64,000 nt of DNA, from positions 1 to 64,000 of the forward strand of contig BDSI01000258.1 in assembly GCA_003117195.1 (NCBI GenBank), given 5' to 3'. The DNA comes from Eudorina sp. 2006-703-Eu-15 (Eukaryota; Chlorophyta; Chlorophyceae; Chlamydomonadales; Volvocaceae). This document shows positions 10,280-42,294 of this stretch, in pieces (the stretch's first letter is position 1; the number at the start of each line of letters is the position of its first letter). Below the pieces are notes generated by a model. It saw nothing but the letters and a program-made list of their open reading frames with translations, was not told where the DNA came from and made no database searches. Both the position numbers and the translations under genes were made by a program.

Positions 10280-11754
10280 TCACTTGGCGGCCCCCTCACG
10301 CAGCTTCTTGCGAAGGCGCTTTTTCTGAGACTTGCTGAGGCCGCCCTTGCTTTCGTCGTCGCCCTCGTCATCATCGCTGTCGGCCGCCAGCTGAACCGCC
10401 TGGACCTTGTGCGCCAGCGCAGCGGCCGACTGGGCCTTCGCCGCTGCCTGCTGTTGGTGCTGCTGGTGCTGTGCATGCGCAGATGCACCCGAGGCGTTGC
10501 CCGCAGCGCTCCCCACGTGCGCGGGTGGGTGAGCGATCGGTGCGCGGGGCTGGGGCGCCGGCGGGTGAGCGACAGGCGCGTGGCCGGCGGGCCGCGGCGT
10601 GTGGTGGGGGGCCGGGGCCGCGGAGGCTGGGCGCGGCGCAGCGGATACCGGGCGGTGCGGCGCGGGCTGGGGCGCCGTCGGGCGGGCAGCCGGGTGGTAG
10701 TGCGGCGGGTGATGGGCGTGCGGGGCCGGCTGGGGCGCGACTGGGCGCGGGGCGTACTGGTGGGCTGGCGCCGTCGGACGAGCCGGCGGGGGTCCCTGAG
10801 GCGGCCGCTGCGGAGGGGGGCCCTGCAGGATCCAGGACCCAGGACGGAATCGATTGATCGGGTGGAAAAGGATCCGGCGCTGAACACTTGGCCAATCGGA
10901 ACTGGCACTTCGGGCACTCCTCTCTTGGGAGCACACGCGTGGTGAGCAACGCATGGCGACGCCGATATTACGGTTCCCAGTCATATGACACTTCATGCGG
11001 CGTATCCACACACCGACCCCCCCCTTTCCTGGGGGTATGGATCCCTCCTTGTGCGCAGCGCATACGATATCTCCCATCAGCGGTCCGGGTGGCACTACCG
11101 GCCCGACGAGGGTGATACGCGTCAACGCCGTAACGACGACAGCGCGCCTTCAGAACTGCTGACCGGGTGCTGACTGTCGCGTCAGTGGCGACGGGAGTGT
11201 TTGGCGCCGCCTTGGGGGTCCTGGTGGTGATCGCTCGACGGGCGTGCTGTGTGTGCCTCAGACCAACGACCCACATGGGCGACCAACCCAAATGCATTTA
11301 GAAAGGCCAATGCTGTGCCTCATTACCTGGGGTGCTGGAGGCCTCGCAGGTTGCGGAGCGTGGTGGCCATGGGGCGGCGGCGGCCTGTACTGCTGCGGCG
11401 GGGCCGGCGCCTGCGGGCGGGGAGTGTACGCAGGCGGCGGGGCAACCTGCGATGCACATTGCGCGGCGCTTCGCATTAGACAACGCGGGGAAGACTTTGA
11501 CAGCTGGGCAGTTGCACGAGTGAGCGCGCGGGGAACTGGTTCGACAGTGCGTGTCGGTGCGGGCAGGGTTCAGAACACCTCTCACCGGCGCGGCTGGGCG
11601 AGGAGGTGCTGCAGGCGCTGGTGCGCGCGGCGCGACGGTGGGAGGCGGTCCCGCTGTCGCCGGCGCAGTCGACGCTGGTGCCGGAGGCTGCTGATTTGTC
11701 GCCTTGATGTAGTCCTGGTATTCGCTCGGAAACTCGAGGTGCTGCGCGCCAACA
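10280..11754 (-). CDS. low-complexity Pro/Ala/His/Gln protein with acidic-basic tail (unrecognised, partial model)
   Basis: Seen: three blocks. 11586-11754 contains EFPSEYQDYIKATNQQPPAP and ends at a GTGAGA donor. 11327-11446 is exactly 40 codons, Pro/Tyr/His rich, with donor GTAATG. The last block runs from about 10822 to the stop at 10280-10282 and is Pro/His/Ala/Gln rich, ending in SDDDEGDDESKGG and SKSQKKRLRKKLREGAAK. A CPKCQFRLAK segment at 10880-10930 may be another exon, but its frame does not join cleanly. The basic tail resembles those of RNA- or chromatin-binding proteins; this is inference. Start codon and 5' exons were not found. The family is not recognised. Confidence 0.45.
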
Positions 11755-13772
11755 CTTGAACACCGGTAAGCTACCATCTTCACTCAACACCAGCGCAGAC
11801 AGGCTGAACTACACTTACCGCAACCGTTGGAGGCTGGAACACAACGGGCTTCTCAAAGGGCCGCTGTGGCGGGAACTGGATGTAACCAGAACCCACTACA
11901 TTCGGGTTCTATGCGCCAGCCAGCAACAGTGGAACAAGCAATCTCCTCAGTAACTGGACAGAGATCTTTGGCCTAAGACGCTCAGCTCGCCCTTCTTACC
12001 GTTATCGCCATCGTCAGGGTGTCAATGCGATCCTGTTCAGTGCGGAACTGTTTCGCTGAAGCCATGGTTCCCTACGGCTGCGATAACCGTCTGCAAGCCC
12101 TGTCAGTTTCCGTCTGTGATCAGATCGCACAGGCAGCAGTGCCCCTGCACAAAAAGACCGCGAAGCAGGACACGAACAGCACTTTGCCGCGTGTCCCCTT
12201 CCCTATGTCCCAACGAAGTTAATTGGATAACAGTTGTTCTTGCAGAGTCTGGTGCCGACGTCGGTGCACGATTTTGGACGAGATAGTGGCGAGGCGTTCC
12301 GTATATGAAAGTCAGTTGCCGTTCCAACCGACATTTCTGCTCAGTCCTGCAACTGTTTCCACAATTACTTACAGCCTCATGCTCCTCCTATGCCGCGCGC
12401 CGGCGCATGGGACACAGTCACAGCTTCTAGAAACTTTAGGACGCTCTAGGCAACGACCGAGTCCTGCATCCAGTTGCATGGAAACTATCTTGATGCCCGT
12501 GCAGTAGAGAATTAAAATATGTGTGTGAAAAAATTGAATGTGACGTAGGTCCGGAACGCACCTACCCCGACCCTCCCCCACCAACCCCATGATCACCACA
12601 AGCTCCCTGCGGCGCGCATACAACCTGGGCATACCCGTCGCCCCGTCCAGCGTCCCCTCGCCCCATGATCTACAACCCTTTTTGCAGGTGCGGCGGCCGG
12701 CCATGTTAATCCTGGCCTTGGTGGAGCTGCACCTGCGCGCGCCCCCGGCGGCCGGGTCTCCAGCTCCCCGTCTCACACGGCCAGGGCGTGTCTGCTACCC
12801 TTCCGGCGAGCCGAACTGCAGGTCGGGCGGGTACGGCCGAGTGCGGCGAGGCCCGACCTTCTCGAAAGGGGCTGCCGAGGGGGTCAAGTGGGAGACTCCG
12901 GGAGCTGATTATCCACGTTGGAGGCGCATCGCTGCAAACGCCCCAACGGAGTCCATTATCAGTGGACGCCGTTTTGCAGCATCACTATTTCGGCTGCCTC
13001 TCGGCCTCTTGAGATGTGGCATGCCTGAATCGGTTCTGCCGACGTGCTGTGGACGAGCCACGCAACCCGCAGTCCAGCTACCCGGCGCCAGCTCAGGACC
13101 GGCCTGTCCTTGGCGCACGCAACGTCCGTACTGCCGTACTGCCGTACACCACCAACACCGTGCGGCCCACGTGATCGGTTCGAGGACGTGCGCGCCCCGT
13201 CCTTGCCTTGGGAGGTGTGTGGCCTCTCGTGCGGGACGTGCGTTGAGCGAGCCTGTGAGACCTGCCCGAACCACCCCGCCCCTGTCCCACTCCCGGTCCC
13301 AGTCCCTTGATACGTACGGTGCGGGGCGTTCGTGCCGCGAGTAGTCAAGACCAGCCTGCGGTTGTGCGCGTCTGGGGGCCCTCGACACGTCCACGGGGCC
13401 CCGGACAGTCGACCATACGGCACGTGTACGGCATGTCGCCCACAGTGTATTCCCCCCACTGTGCGCTGCGAGCGGGTTGAGATGTCGTCGGGTGCTCGAG
13501 CGGCGGAACTGCGCGGCCCTGGCGGGGGAGCAGCAGCAGCCCGGATCAGCAGCGGATGTCGGCGCTGATGAGCTGCATCCGCTTTTGCTCGTCAGGAGTT
13601 GGGTCTGCTGGAAGGTGCCGCGTTCCCACGGCGCGTGTTCCCACGGCGCAGCAGGGACGTGAGCCCCGAGCTGGTCCGCCTGTTGGGGGCCCTCTGTGGG
13701 CCTGACGGTCACGTCTGTTCGAACTGGTGGGGCCATGTTGCCAAGCAGTGAATCTGTGAATGGGATGAGGTG

Positions 13773-13832
13773 GTGTTCTCCTCCGGCAGCACCCACCGTC
13801 GGATGGGTGACGGGTTCAAATCCCGGGAACGC
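13773..13832 (+). repeat. tRNA-like element without a D arm, copy 1
   Basis: Has a B-box GGTTCAAATCC with a short T stem, a hairpin CACCCA...TGGGTG, and flanking GTGTTC.../...GGAACGC halves that pair as an acceptor-like stem. This copy has two extra bases in the 5' half. It is ~60 nt long, too short for a complete cytosolic tRNA. Confidence 0.5.
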
Positions 13833-14119
13833 CGTGTGTCGGACATCCAGGTTGGCGATGGCTTGTCCGGATGGCTGGGTTCCTGTGGTCGGGATGCGGC
13901 GGACTTGGGGGATTCCGGGGGTAAAACCAAAGGGGGGTCGGGGTGAGGCGACCGGGGGGGGTCCGGGGGCGTCCCACGGCGCAGTGAGCGGCTGCGCCGG
14001 GCTGGACAGGAGGGGGTCAGGCGGAAAGGCACCAGGCAGGGCCGGGGTGGGGTGGGGTGGGGTGGTGACACGGCTGTGAGGCTGGCTGGGAGTCAGGCTT
14101 GGCTAGCAGCGATACATGT

Positions 14120-14134
14120 ATACAGGCGGGCGGG

Positions 14135-14177
<43 letters not shown>
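14120..14177. repeat. (GGCA)n microsatellite
   Basis: About 13 GGCA/CAGG units directly visible. Confidence 0.92.
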
Positions 14178-14179
<2 letters not shown>

Positions 14180-14664
14180 TGTCATTGCTCGGCCTTGCTG
14201 TGGGTTGCGCATCCGCGATCCGCCCCGACGGGCCCCGGCCAGTAAGGAGGGGGAGGAGGAGGAGGAGGAGGAGGGGGAGGGGGGGGGAGGACCGGGGGTC
14301 ACTCCGGATGCGACGATGGGGTCCTGCCCCGCGGAAGGACATTACAGAGACGAATACCACCTGACCTATGCTGTGCTGTGCTGTGCTGTGCTGCACAGTG
14401 AGCCCCCACGGGGGGGGGGGCGTGGGGTCTGGCCATATCATTACAACCCTGGTAGCGACCAACCGCCAACCGTTAACCCTTATGCAATCAGCATACGGCA
14501 CGAGGGACGACGCGAATTGTTGTTGTGGGTTGAGGCAAGGGACGGCACATGCCAGGTGCCATAACCCCCCCTCTAAACCCTAAATCCTACAACCCTACAA
14601 CCCCCGGCCCCCCGCCCCCCCCAACCACACACACACACCCGCATTCCTGTTCTGCCTTCTTAGC

Positions 14665-14697
<33 letters not shown>

Positions 14698-16663
14698 AAT
14701 GGCCTTCGGGCCTGCGGGTTGAAGCGATTGGGGTCCGCGTGTTGGGTTGGGTTCTCTGATCCTACTACGCAGGTATTCGACGTGCATGGCGCGCACACGG
14801 CTACCATCCATTCCGTTTTTACGGATCGCAGAACTTGAATCGCGTTTCGCGATCCGCCGCCCACCGATGATGGTTCTCCCGGATGTGCCCCTGTTGCCCA
14901 GCTCCGCACTGCGGAGACCGTCCAGGTCGCCACCACGCGGGGTTCCCATCGGTCGCGTCCCGCGGCGCCGCCAACGTCGCTTCCCTTACCCCGTCCAACC
15001 ACGACTCTTGCCCGCGCCAGGCGGTAGCTAGACTCCACGTGGGCCTGTGTATCGTGTTGCCTCCCCCCGCCCACTGCTGCCTGCCCACTTTCGCCACGTA
15101 CTGCCCGCCCCTTCTCTTCCCCATGTACAACTCACCTCCCACTCCACCTCTTTCCCCACCCACCCCTTCCCTGCCTCACTGCCTCCCTTCCCCCCCTTTG
15201 GCTTCCCCCGGCTTCATGCCGTTGCCCCGTGCAGTCCCTCCTGCCGCGCCACTCACCGTGCTCGTCCCGGACCGATGCCCTTCATGCGTACTGGCATCCC
15301 GTCCTCGGCCGGGTTGGTGGGGAGCCAGCTATTTCTGGCCGGCTGCCCGGCCCGCATTCGTCCCCAATAATTCGTTGCCTGACTGTGACACAGGCCTCAT
15401 CAGAGGAGTGCTTCGGCGGTCTCCCGAATGGGGCGGGTTAGCGCCCCCGGCCAGCGTCGGCCCGGCAGATATGTAACGATACACAGGGCACACACACAAG
15501 CAGACACACACACAGAGTTTCCTGCTCTGCCCCCTGCATATCACGCACACCTGCTCTGCCTGCGTAAGAACAAATTTCTTTACACACACGCACACACAGC
15601 TGGGTGGGCTTCTTGTTAAACACACACGCACACACACACACACAGCTTAGTTCTCCGTAACCGCACGTGGGCGGTGCAGGCGCCGGGTTCCATGGTATGG
15701 GCGTACTGCTGGGCGATGGGCCCCGAGCGGATGTGCGACCACCGGGGGCCGCGAAATCGCGAAATTCATGAAGTCTAACTGCTGGTCAATCATCACCCCT
15801 CCACCCTTCGCCTCCTCTTCTCCAGCCGTTCGCCGGCCCCGCCCCTACCGCCCCAGGCCCACATGCCTGCTGTGACACAAAAGCGTGCACAATATATACA
15901 TGCCGTACTTCGCCGTAGTCCAGAGACGTCGTCGTACCGGGTCACCCCGAACGCCCGTGTACGATGTGCAACAATGCCGGCGCGTCAGAGTGTGCAGAAG
16001 CGAAACGGACGACAACCGTCCCCTCCCCCTCCCCCTCCTCCTCCTCCTCCTCCTCCTGTGCCCGCAAATCATTGGAATTGAATTGGATGTAATCTCGTAA
16101 GGCCCTTAACAGCTCCTAAGGCCCTTCAACGCGGTTTGCCGTTTCCTCCAGCCCAGGCGCACCCACACCTCGCTTCCTGGAGGCAGTCCCATGGGGTCAC
16201 CCGGTGAGAGGCGAATCAGTCCACATCCACAACCCCAAAACACCCAAGTACAACCAAACCGAGAAACCAGGTAAACAGAGGAGAACACAGGGTCAAGAAG
16301 CGATGCAGGGTATTTCATACGACGTACGACGCCCGCCCCAATCCATAGATAACGACAACAAGTAGTACACCTGGGCGCTAGGGACGAGGGGAGGAGGCGG
16401 AGGATTGCGGCGGAGGGGGGGGAGGCGCCCAAGTGCGGTTGGGGCAAGGGGGAAAGGCACCCAGCTGTTTGGGTGGGGTGGGGTGGGGTGGGGGGTTCAC
16501 ATGCCCGTACCCCCACCTCGTTGTGGCTTGTGGGCCTCCCCACACAAAACAGGCACTGGCTGCTGTGTGCTCTGTGGAAGGAGACCCCAACCACCCCCCC
16601 CGTATGCATGTCTGGGTAGACGCTTGCAGTGTGTATATAGATATATACTTCCCTCGGCCCTCT

Positions 16664-16670
<7 letters not shown>

Positions 16671-16754
<84 letters not shown>
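16671..16754. repeat. (TC)n(AC)n compound microsatellite
   Basis: TC units followed without a break by AC units, ~84 bp. Confidence 0.95.
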
Positions 16755-16762
<8 letters not shown>

Positions 16763-17375
16763 ACACTCTCCCTCGCGGGTCTATTATCTAAACACACTCC
16801 CTCAACCCGACCCAACCCACACGCTAGATATGGGCAGCTCCAGGGTGGGGTGGGGTGGGGTGGGGTGGGGGGATCCCGGGCGGGCCCGTCCTCTCACGAG
16901 CATGCACGACAAGATCCAACCCCCCCCCCCAGGAGCACCTGACCACCTCCCCCCCCCGCCCCCCCGGGGGGGAGAGGACCGGCACTGCCGTCCATCGACG
17001 GCTGCAGCCCATGTAGAACGAGTAGTAGTACGGCAACCCGTACACTTACTGGATCCGGTATGCGAGTGCACCGCCGCGCGTGTGTATGTGTGTGTATGCT
17101 TGTGTTGGGAGCTATTTCGGAATGAGGGTTCAACCCTGGTATAAGGGCATGACGCGCGCCACCAAACCATGTGGGCAGCGGCACACCTCCCCCCACCCAC
17201 CCGCCAACCCCTAGAGCTTTCCCCCGCCCTGACCCAGTCCTTCACCTGGTCTGCCCCGACCTTAACACAAAGGATCAACCGCCAACCGCCAACCGGTAAC
17301 CGTCAAAGAAACCACACAGCCTTTCAATGACATACGAGTGCGTGCCGTACGGCATACCTCACCACCAACCACCAC

Positions 17376-17470
17376 CACCACCACCATTTATTACCACCCC
17401 CGTCATCACCACCACCACCACCACCATTTATTACCACCCCCGTCATCACCACCACCACCACCACCACCAC
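17376..17470. repeat. CAC-rich minisatellite
   Basis: Two copies of a unit (ACCACCATTTATTACCACCC followed by CCGTCATC) and runs of CAC. Confidence 0.85.
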
Positions 17471-17521
17471 CCCGGCATCGACAATCCACGAATCCACCAT
17501 CCGCCCCTAGATCCAACAACA

Positions 17522-17526
17522 TTACA
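17522..17526 (-). terminator. TGTAA polyadenylation signal of the kinase gene
   Basis: TGTAA on the minus strand about 210 bp past the kinase stop codon, a normal distance for green-algal genes. This is a single short motif. Confidence 0.4.
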
Positions 17527-17736
17527 TACTGCAAGTGAATAAACATCCTTTCATCCAGCCTTATATTCACTGACCCCTGAACGCCTAAACCCTAAACCTG
17601 AAATCCGTACACCTAACCCCTGAAATCGTAAACCTCAACCTTCAACCAACCGTCCCCACTTCACCTGAAAGCCCCAACCCTGAAAATCCATTGCTACATA
17701 CCCATTAGATCCATCATTTACCTTCCTCCTCTCCCT

Positions 17737-38926
<21,190 letters not shown>

Positions 38927-38956
38927 CCTGTCCCGACAGCAAGCCGTGCTAGTCTG

Positions 38957-38975
38957 TCAGGGTATATTATATGTC
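38957..38975 (-). promoter_or_regulatory. possible TATA-like element of the kinase gene
   Basis: Minus-strand ATATAATATA about 40 bp before the start codon, in an A+T-richer region. Short motif only. Confidence 0.2.
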
Positions 38976-39369
38976 ATTCGAAGCTCACACACTGTGCTCC
39001 TTCCGCAGAGACAATCCTCTTCCTGCCTTTGCAATTTGGCTTACATAAGCCGCAAGAGATGAATGTGGGGCCACAAATATGACTAAAAAGGATAAAATAC
39101 AAATCTTAATATAACGCAGAAAGGGTGAATATTGTCGTCCCTACCGGCATCACATTCAAACAATGAACGTCACCTTCTAACGACAAAAGCTGACACAGCA
39201 TATGATCTGAAGCAAGGCATAGTGCAATAAGGGTTCTCGCACGCTGTTGCTGGTTGGTTGGTTGTTACATGTTGTACAGGCCTTACGGCTATAAACATGT
39301 GTTCCCCCACAACGGTCATCCGTCAAAGGGCGCACAAAAGATCAAAAGAACAAAAGGTAGCTGAGTCTC
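38976..39369. other. A+T-richer intergenic sequence
   Basis: No gene seen. Likely the 5' region of the kinase gene, adjoining a retroelement remnant. Confidence 0.4.
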
Positions 39370-39804
39370 TCATCTCTGCAGCTTTTCCTTCCGCAACTTC
39401 TGCACCTGATATAAGAAATGACCAAGCTTGCACTGGTCAAACAAAAACATGATTCCGAACATATCCGAGTCATCAGGGAGATCCACCGCTCGGCGTAGCG
39501 GTTCGTAGACCGGACATTCAATTAGCACGTGTAGCTCGTCCTCTACCGCTCCACTATTGCAAACCCGGCACGTCCGTGTACTGCGCGGCGTGCGCCCGGG
39601 CCCCCGTGCTAACCGCGATACCTCCAGATCCCAACGGCCAAGCCGGAATCGCATTAGCGCCGTGTGATGCTTTCTCGGCATATCAGACGTCATATGCTCC
39701 AGCTTTCGCTTGTGATCGATCGCTGTTGCTGTACCAATCACCCGTACAGTCGCTGAAATTCGTTCACGCGCATTTCCATCACGCGTAATCTGCAACACTC
39801 TCAT
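39370..39804 (-). pseudogene. C-terminal remnant of a non-LTR retrotransposon polyprotein
   Basis: A 144-codon open stretch on the minus strand contains HHTALMRFRLGRWDLEVSRL and the zinc-binding tail CRVCNSGAVEDELHVLIECP (CX2C...HX4C), typical of the region after the reverse transcriptase in LINE-type elements. No RT domain lies upstream, so the copy is 5'-truncated, as is usual for such elements. Confidence 0.62.
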
Positions 39805-42294
39805 GACCTACAAATGTATTGCCACGTACAACCGTGCGATGGAAGCAAGTTTACAAGAGAAACGAGGTCGAAATGTCAGCGTTACGTGAGGGATGCGGCG
39901 TTTCCTCTCAGTTAAAATGCTGAGGCCCTTCATAATATTTCGACGTTTCCATTGGTCCTGCATGATATATTACAACTCCTGGATAGCCCCAGACACGTTC
40001 CATCTCTTTTTTCTTGATCCCGGACTCTCGGCTTGTCATGTTTTGAAGCACAAGTTTTTTGTGCTTGCACACCATGCGGCCTATAGGAACAGCTCGTGCA
40101 AGATCTGGACGCCGTGGGCAGGCAAGACCTTTTCTAGCGTACCTTTGGTGAAGCAGCGAGCAGAATTCTTACTCGTTACCATATTAGATGGTCACCGCAA
40201 CATGGCAGGCTTTGCGACGACCAACCAACGCGATGCACGAATGGGGCGCCAGTCGCACATGATATCCTTCGATTGAGTAAAGGCGGATTCATAAACATAA
40301 TTCTACATGCAAGTATCGCTTTCAGGCTTTCTCTGGTGGATCAGGTTGCGCCTTTCGGAACTCCAGCGTGGAACCGCCGAAACGCAGTACGGCGCATGTG
40401 GCCTGTGCTAGTAAGGGTGCGACGGTTCGACTCCCGACACCTCGCAAAAACGACAGCTACGCAGGAAGACATGCGAATATTCGGTTGATGGATACATTTT
40501 CTCCTTGAACGTTGTCAGTGAATTTATCGCGCAGAGTAAATCATTCAATCAACGAGTAGACGGCGATGGCGATAAGCTACGGACGCTCCGAAGGGGTCGG
40601 CGGCAACCCATCGAACGTCTCTCACTGGATCGTCGTCTCACTGGAGTCCTGCGGGTGCCGCTGTCTGCGCACACTCGCTGCTTCTGCCTGCGCGCGTCCA
40701 CACCGTATCCGTTGGCGCTCACGTGTGCTGTCGTTCCACGCGCAACAAGCTTTCCTCCGCCTCTCCCCCGGCTTACCACGCACGCTTTCCCAGACCATGA
40801 CTGAGCGGACCGCCTTGCGCGACTTCCTCTGCGGATGGAAAGGCGTCAGTCGCTGAGCGGGACCCAAACGAGCGCCTTCGATGTCTTGGAGACGCATTCG
40901 CAAGTCGCGGATTCGGTCACGGCCCGCGGCCCTGGTGTTCGGCGGCACGACGGCGGGCGGTGGGGCTGCCGGGTCTGCCTCGGGCGGCGAACCCGACTGG
41001 ACGCGTGGACAGACCAGTCCACCCACCTGGCCCCGATGGTGGAGCCGCTGGTGGAGCCGCTGGACACACGGTCCTACCTGCTGGAGCCCGCCGAGGCCAG
41101 GGGAGGCTCAGGAGGTTAAGCAGGATGAGGACTATGCGTGGCCGGGCTGGGGCGGCTTGGGGAGCAAGGCTATGCGTGACAGCGTTGGGGCGGGCTAGGG
41201 AGGAGGCCTATGCGTGGCCGATTTGGAGCGGGCTGGGGAGGAGCCCTACGCGCGGCTGGGTAGGGGCGGGCTGGGGAGGATGGAGGCATCCCACCGAGTA
41301 GCAATTAAGAAACAGAGCTCTGAGCACTTTCCGTGAGGGAAGGAGATTCGTCATCTTTGTTTCGCGTGATTGCTACCCCGCGTGGTTGTGGACGGCTTGT
41401 CGAACATCGCTTGGCGCGCGTATGTTGCCTCCGCCATCCCCCCCGTCCGCCTTCCCCCTTCCCCCTCCCCCCTCTGCACATCTGCAGGCCTGTGCGACGT
41501 CATGGCAGCAGCTGGGTCCATCTCCCTCGCCGACGCGGCAACGGTGTGTTTGGAGGCACTGCCCAAGCAACCCTGGAGAGAAGGACATTCCCCTGGAGCT
41601 GTCGGGCATCTTGGGTTGCGGCTGAAACACACAGCTGCGGGACGTGGGGGGGGGGCGGTGCTGCGGGAGTTGGGAGGGCGGTACATGCATGACACATCAG
41701 TGCTGCTTGGGACCCGCGGAGGTGCAGGGGTCCTGGTCAGCTGGAGGGCGCAGCGCCCGAAGGACGACAGGTCCTCGTCCCGATGTGGCAACAGGGAGGG
41801 CCCCGCAGCCCTCAGCCACGGATCCACGCAGCTGCATCAAGGAGGCGACCCCGCGCAGCTGGCAGTCCGCAACCCTCTCCAGGTCCCGTCAGCAGTAGGC
41901 GCCTACGAGCTATCTGGGCCCGTTGGAACACCCGGTCCCGGTGGAAAGGCGCAGAAATCGTTGTTTACGAGCACGGATCCGCGGGGGTGCGGCGGACCCG
42001 TGGGCCAGGTGCGGCGGTGGAGGCGGGAGGCCTGCGCACCTCGCCCTTGCAGCTGTCTGCGGGGGTGCTGGCTGAGGGGCAAGGGAATGATGCGGCAGAG
42101 AGAGCTGGCGCTACTGTGCTGGGCGGTGTGCAGACCTCTTGGTTTGACTCGCCTCGGCCTTCGTGCCGATCATCAAGGTTGTGAGACGGCATCTTGCTAG
42201 GGCGAGTGTCAGAGCTGTGAACTGGCAGGCTGGATGGGCGTCAGCGCTAAACCGGTGGTTTTCACAGCGTGGACTAGACGAGGACACACGCCAT
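39805..42294. other. repeat-rich stretch without a confident gene
   Basis: Holds a ~45 bp tandem repeat (41129-41290). The stretch 40990-42240 has diverged relatives at 62070-63080. The segment DQSTHLAPMVEPLVEPLDTR near 41010 and the block ending AVLRELGGRYM near 41660 look protein-like but are broken by stops in the related copy. Confidence 0.4.
41129..41290. repeat. ~45 bp imperfect tandem repeat (CTATGCGTGGCCG...)
   Basis: Four diverged units containing CTATGCGTGG and GGGGCGGGCTGGGGAGGA; a two-unit relative lies at 62195-62262. Confidence 0.75.

Larger units (their letters stand above)
11755..17521. other. largely non-coding stretch with dispersed repeats
   Basis: No reliable gene seen. 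An A+T-richer island lies at 11700-12560. The stretch 13120-13260 is a diverged relative of 42500-42610 and 54250-54320, and 13360-13850 is related to 49980-50250. CAGG, CA, TC/AC and CAC microsatellites are present at 14120-14177, 14665-14695, 16671-16754 and 17376-17470. Confidence 0.45.

Noticed and set aside
15660..15780. Minus-strand peptide IRSGPIAQQYAHTMEPGA as an exon
   Set aside because: Looks protein-like, but no neighbouring exon, clear splice borders or domain could be found.
40380..40452. tRNA gene suggested by GGTTCGACTCC near 40424
   Set aside because: The bases on either side of the T loop do not pair, and no acceptor or D arm can be drawn.
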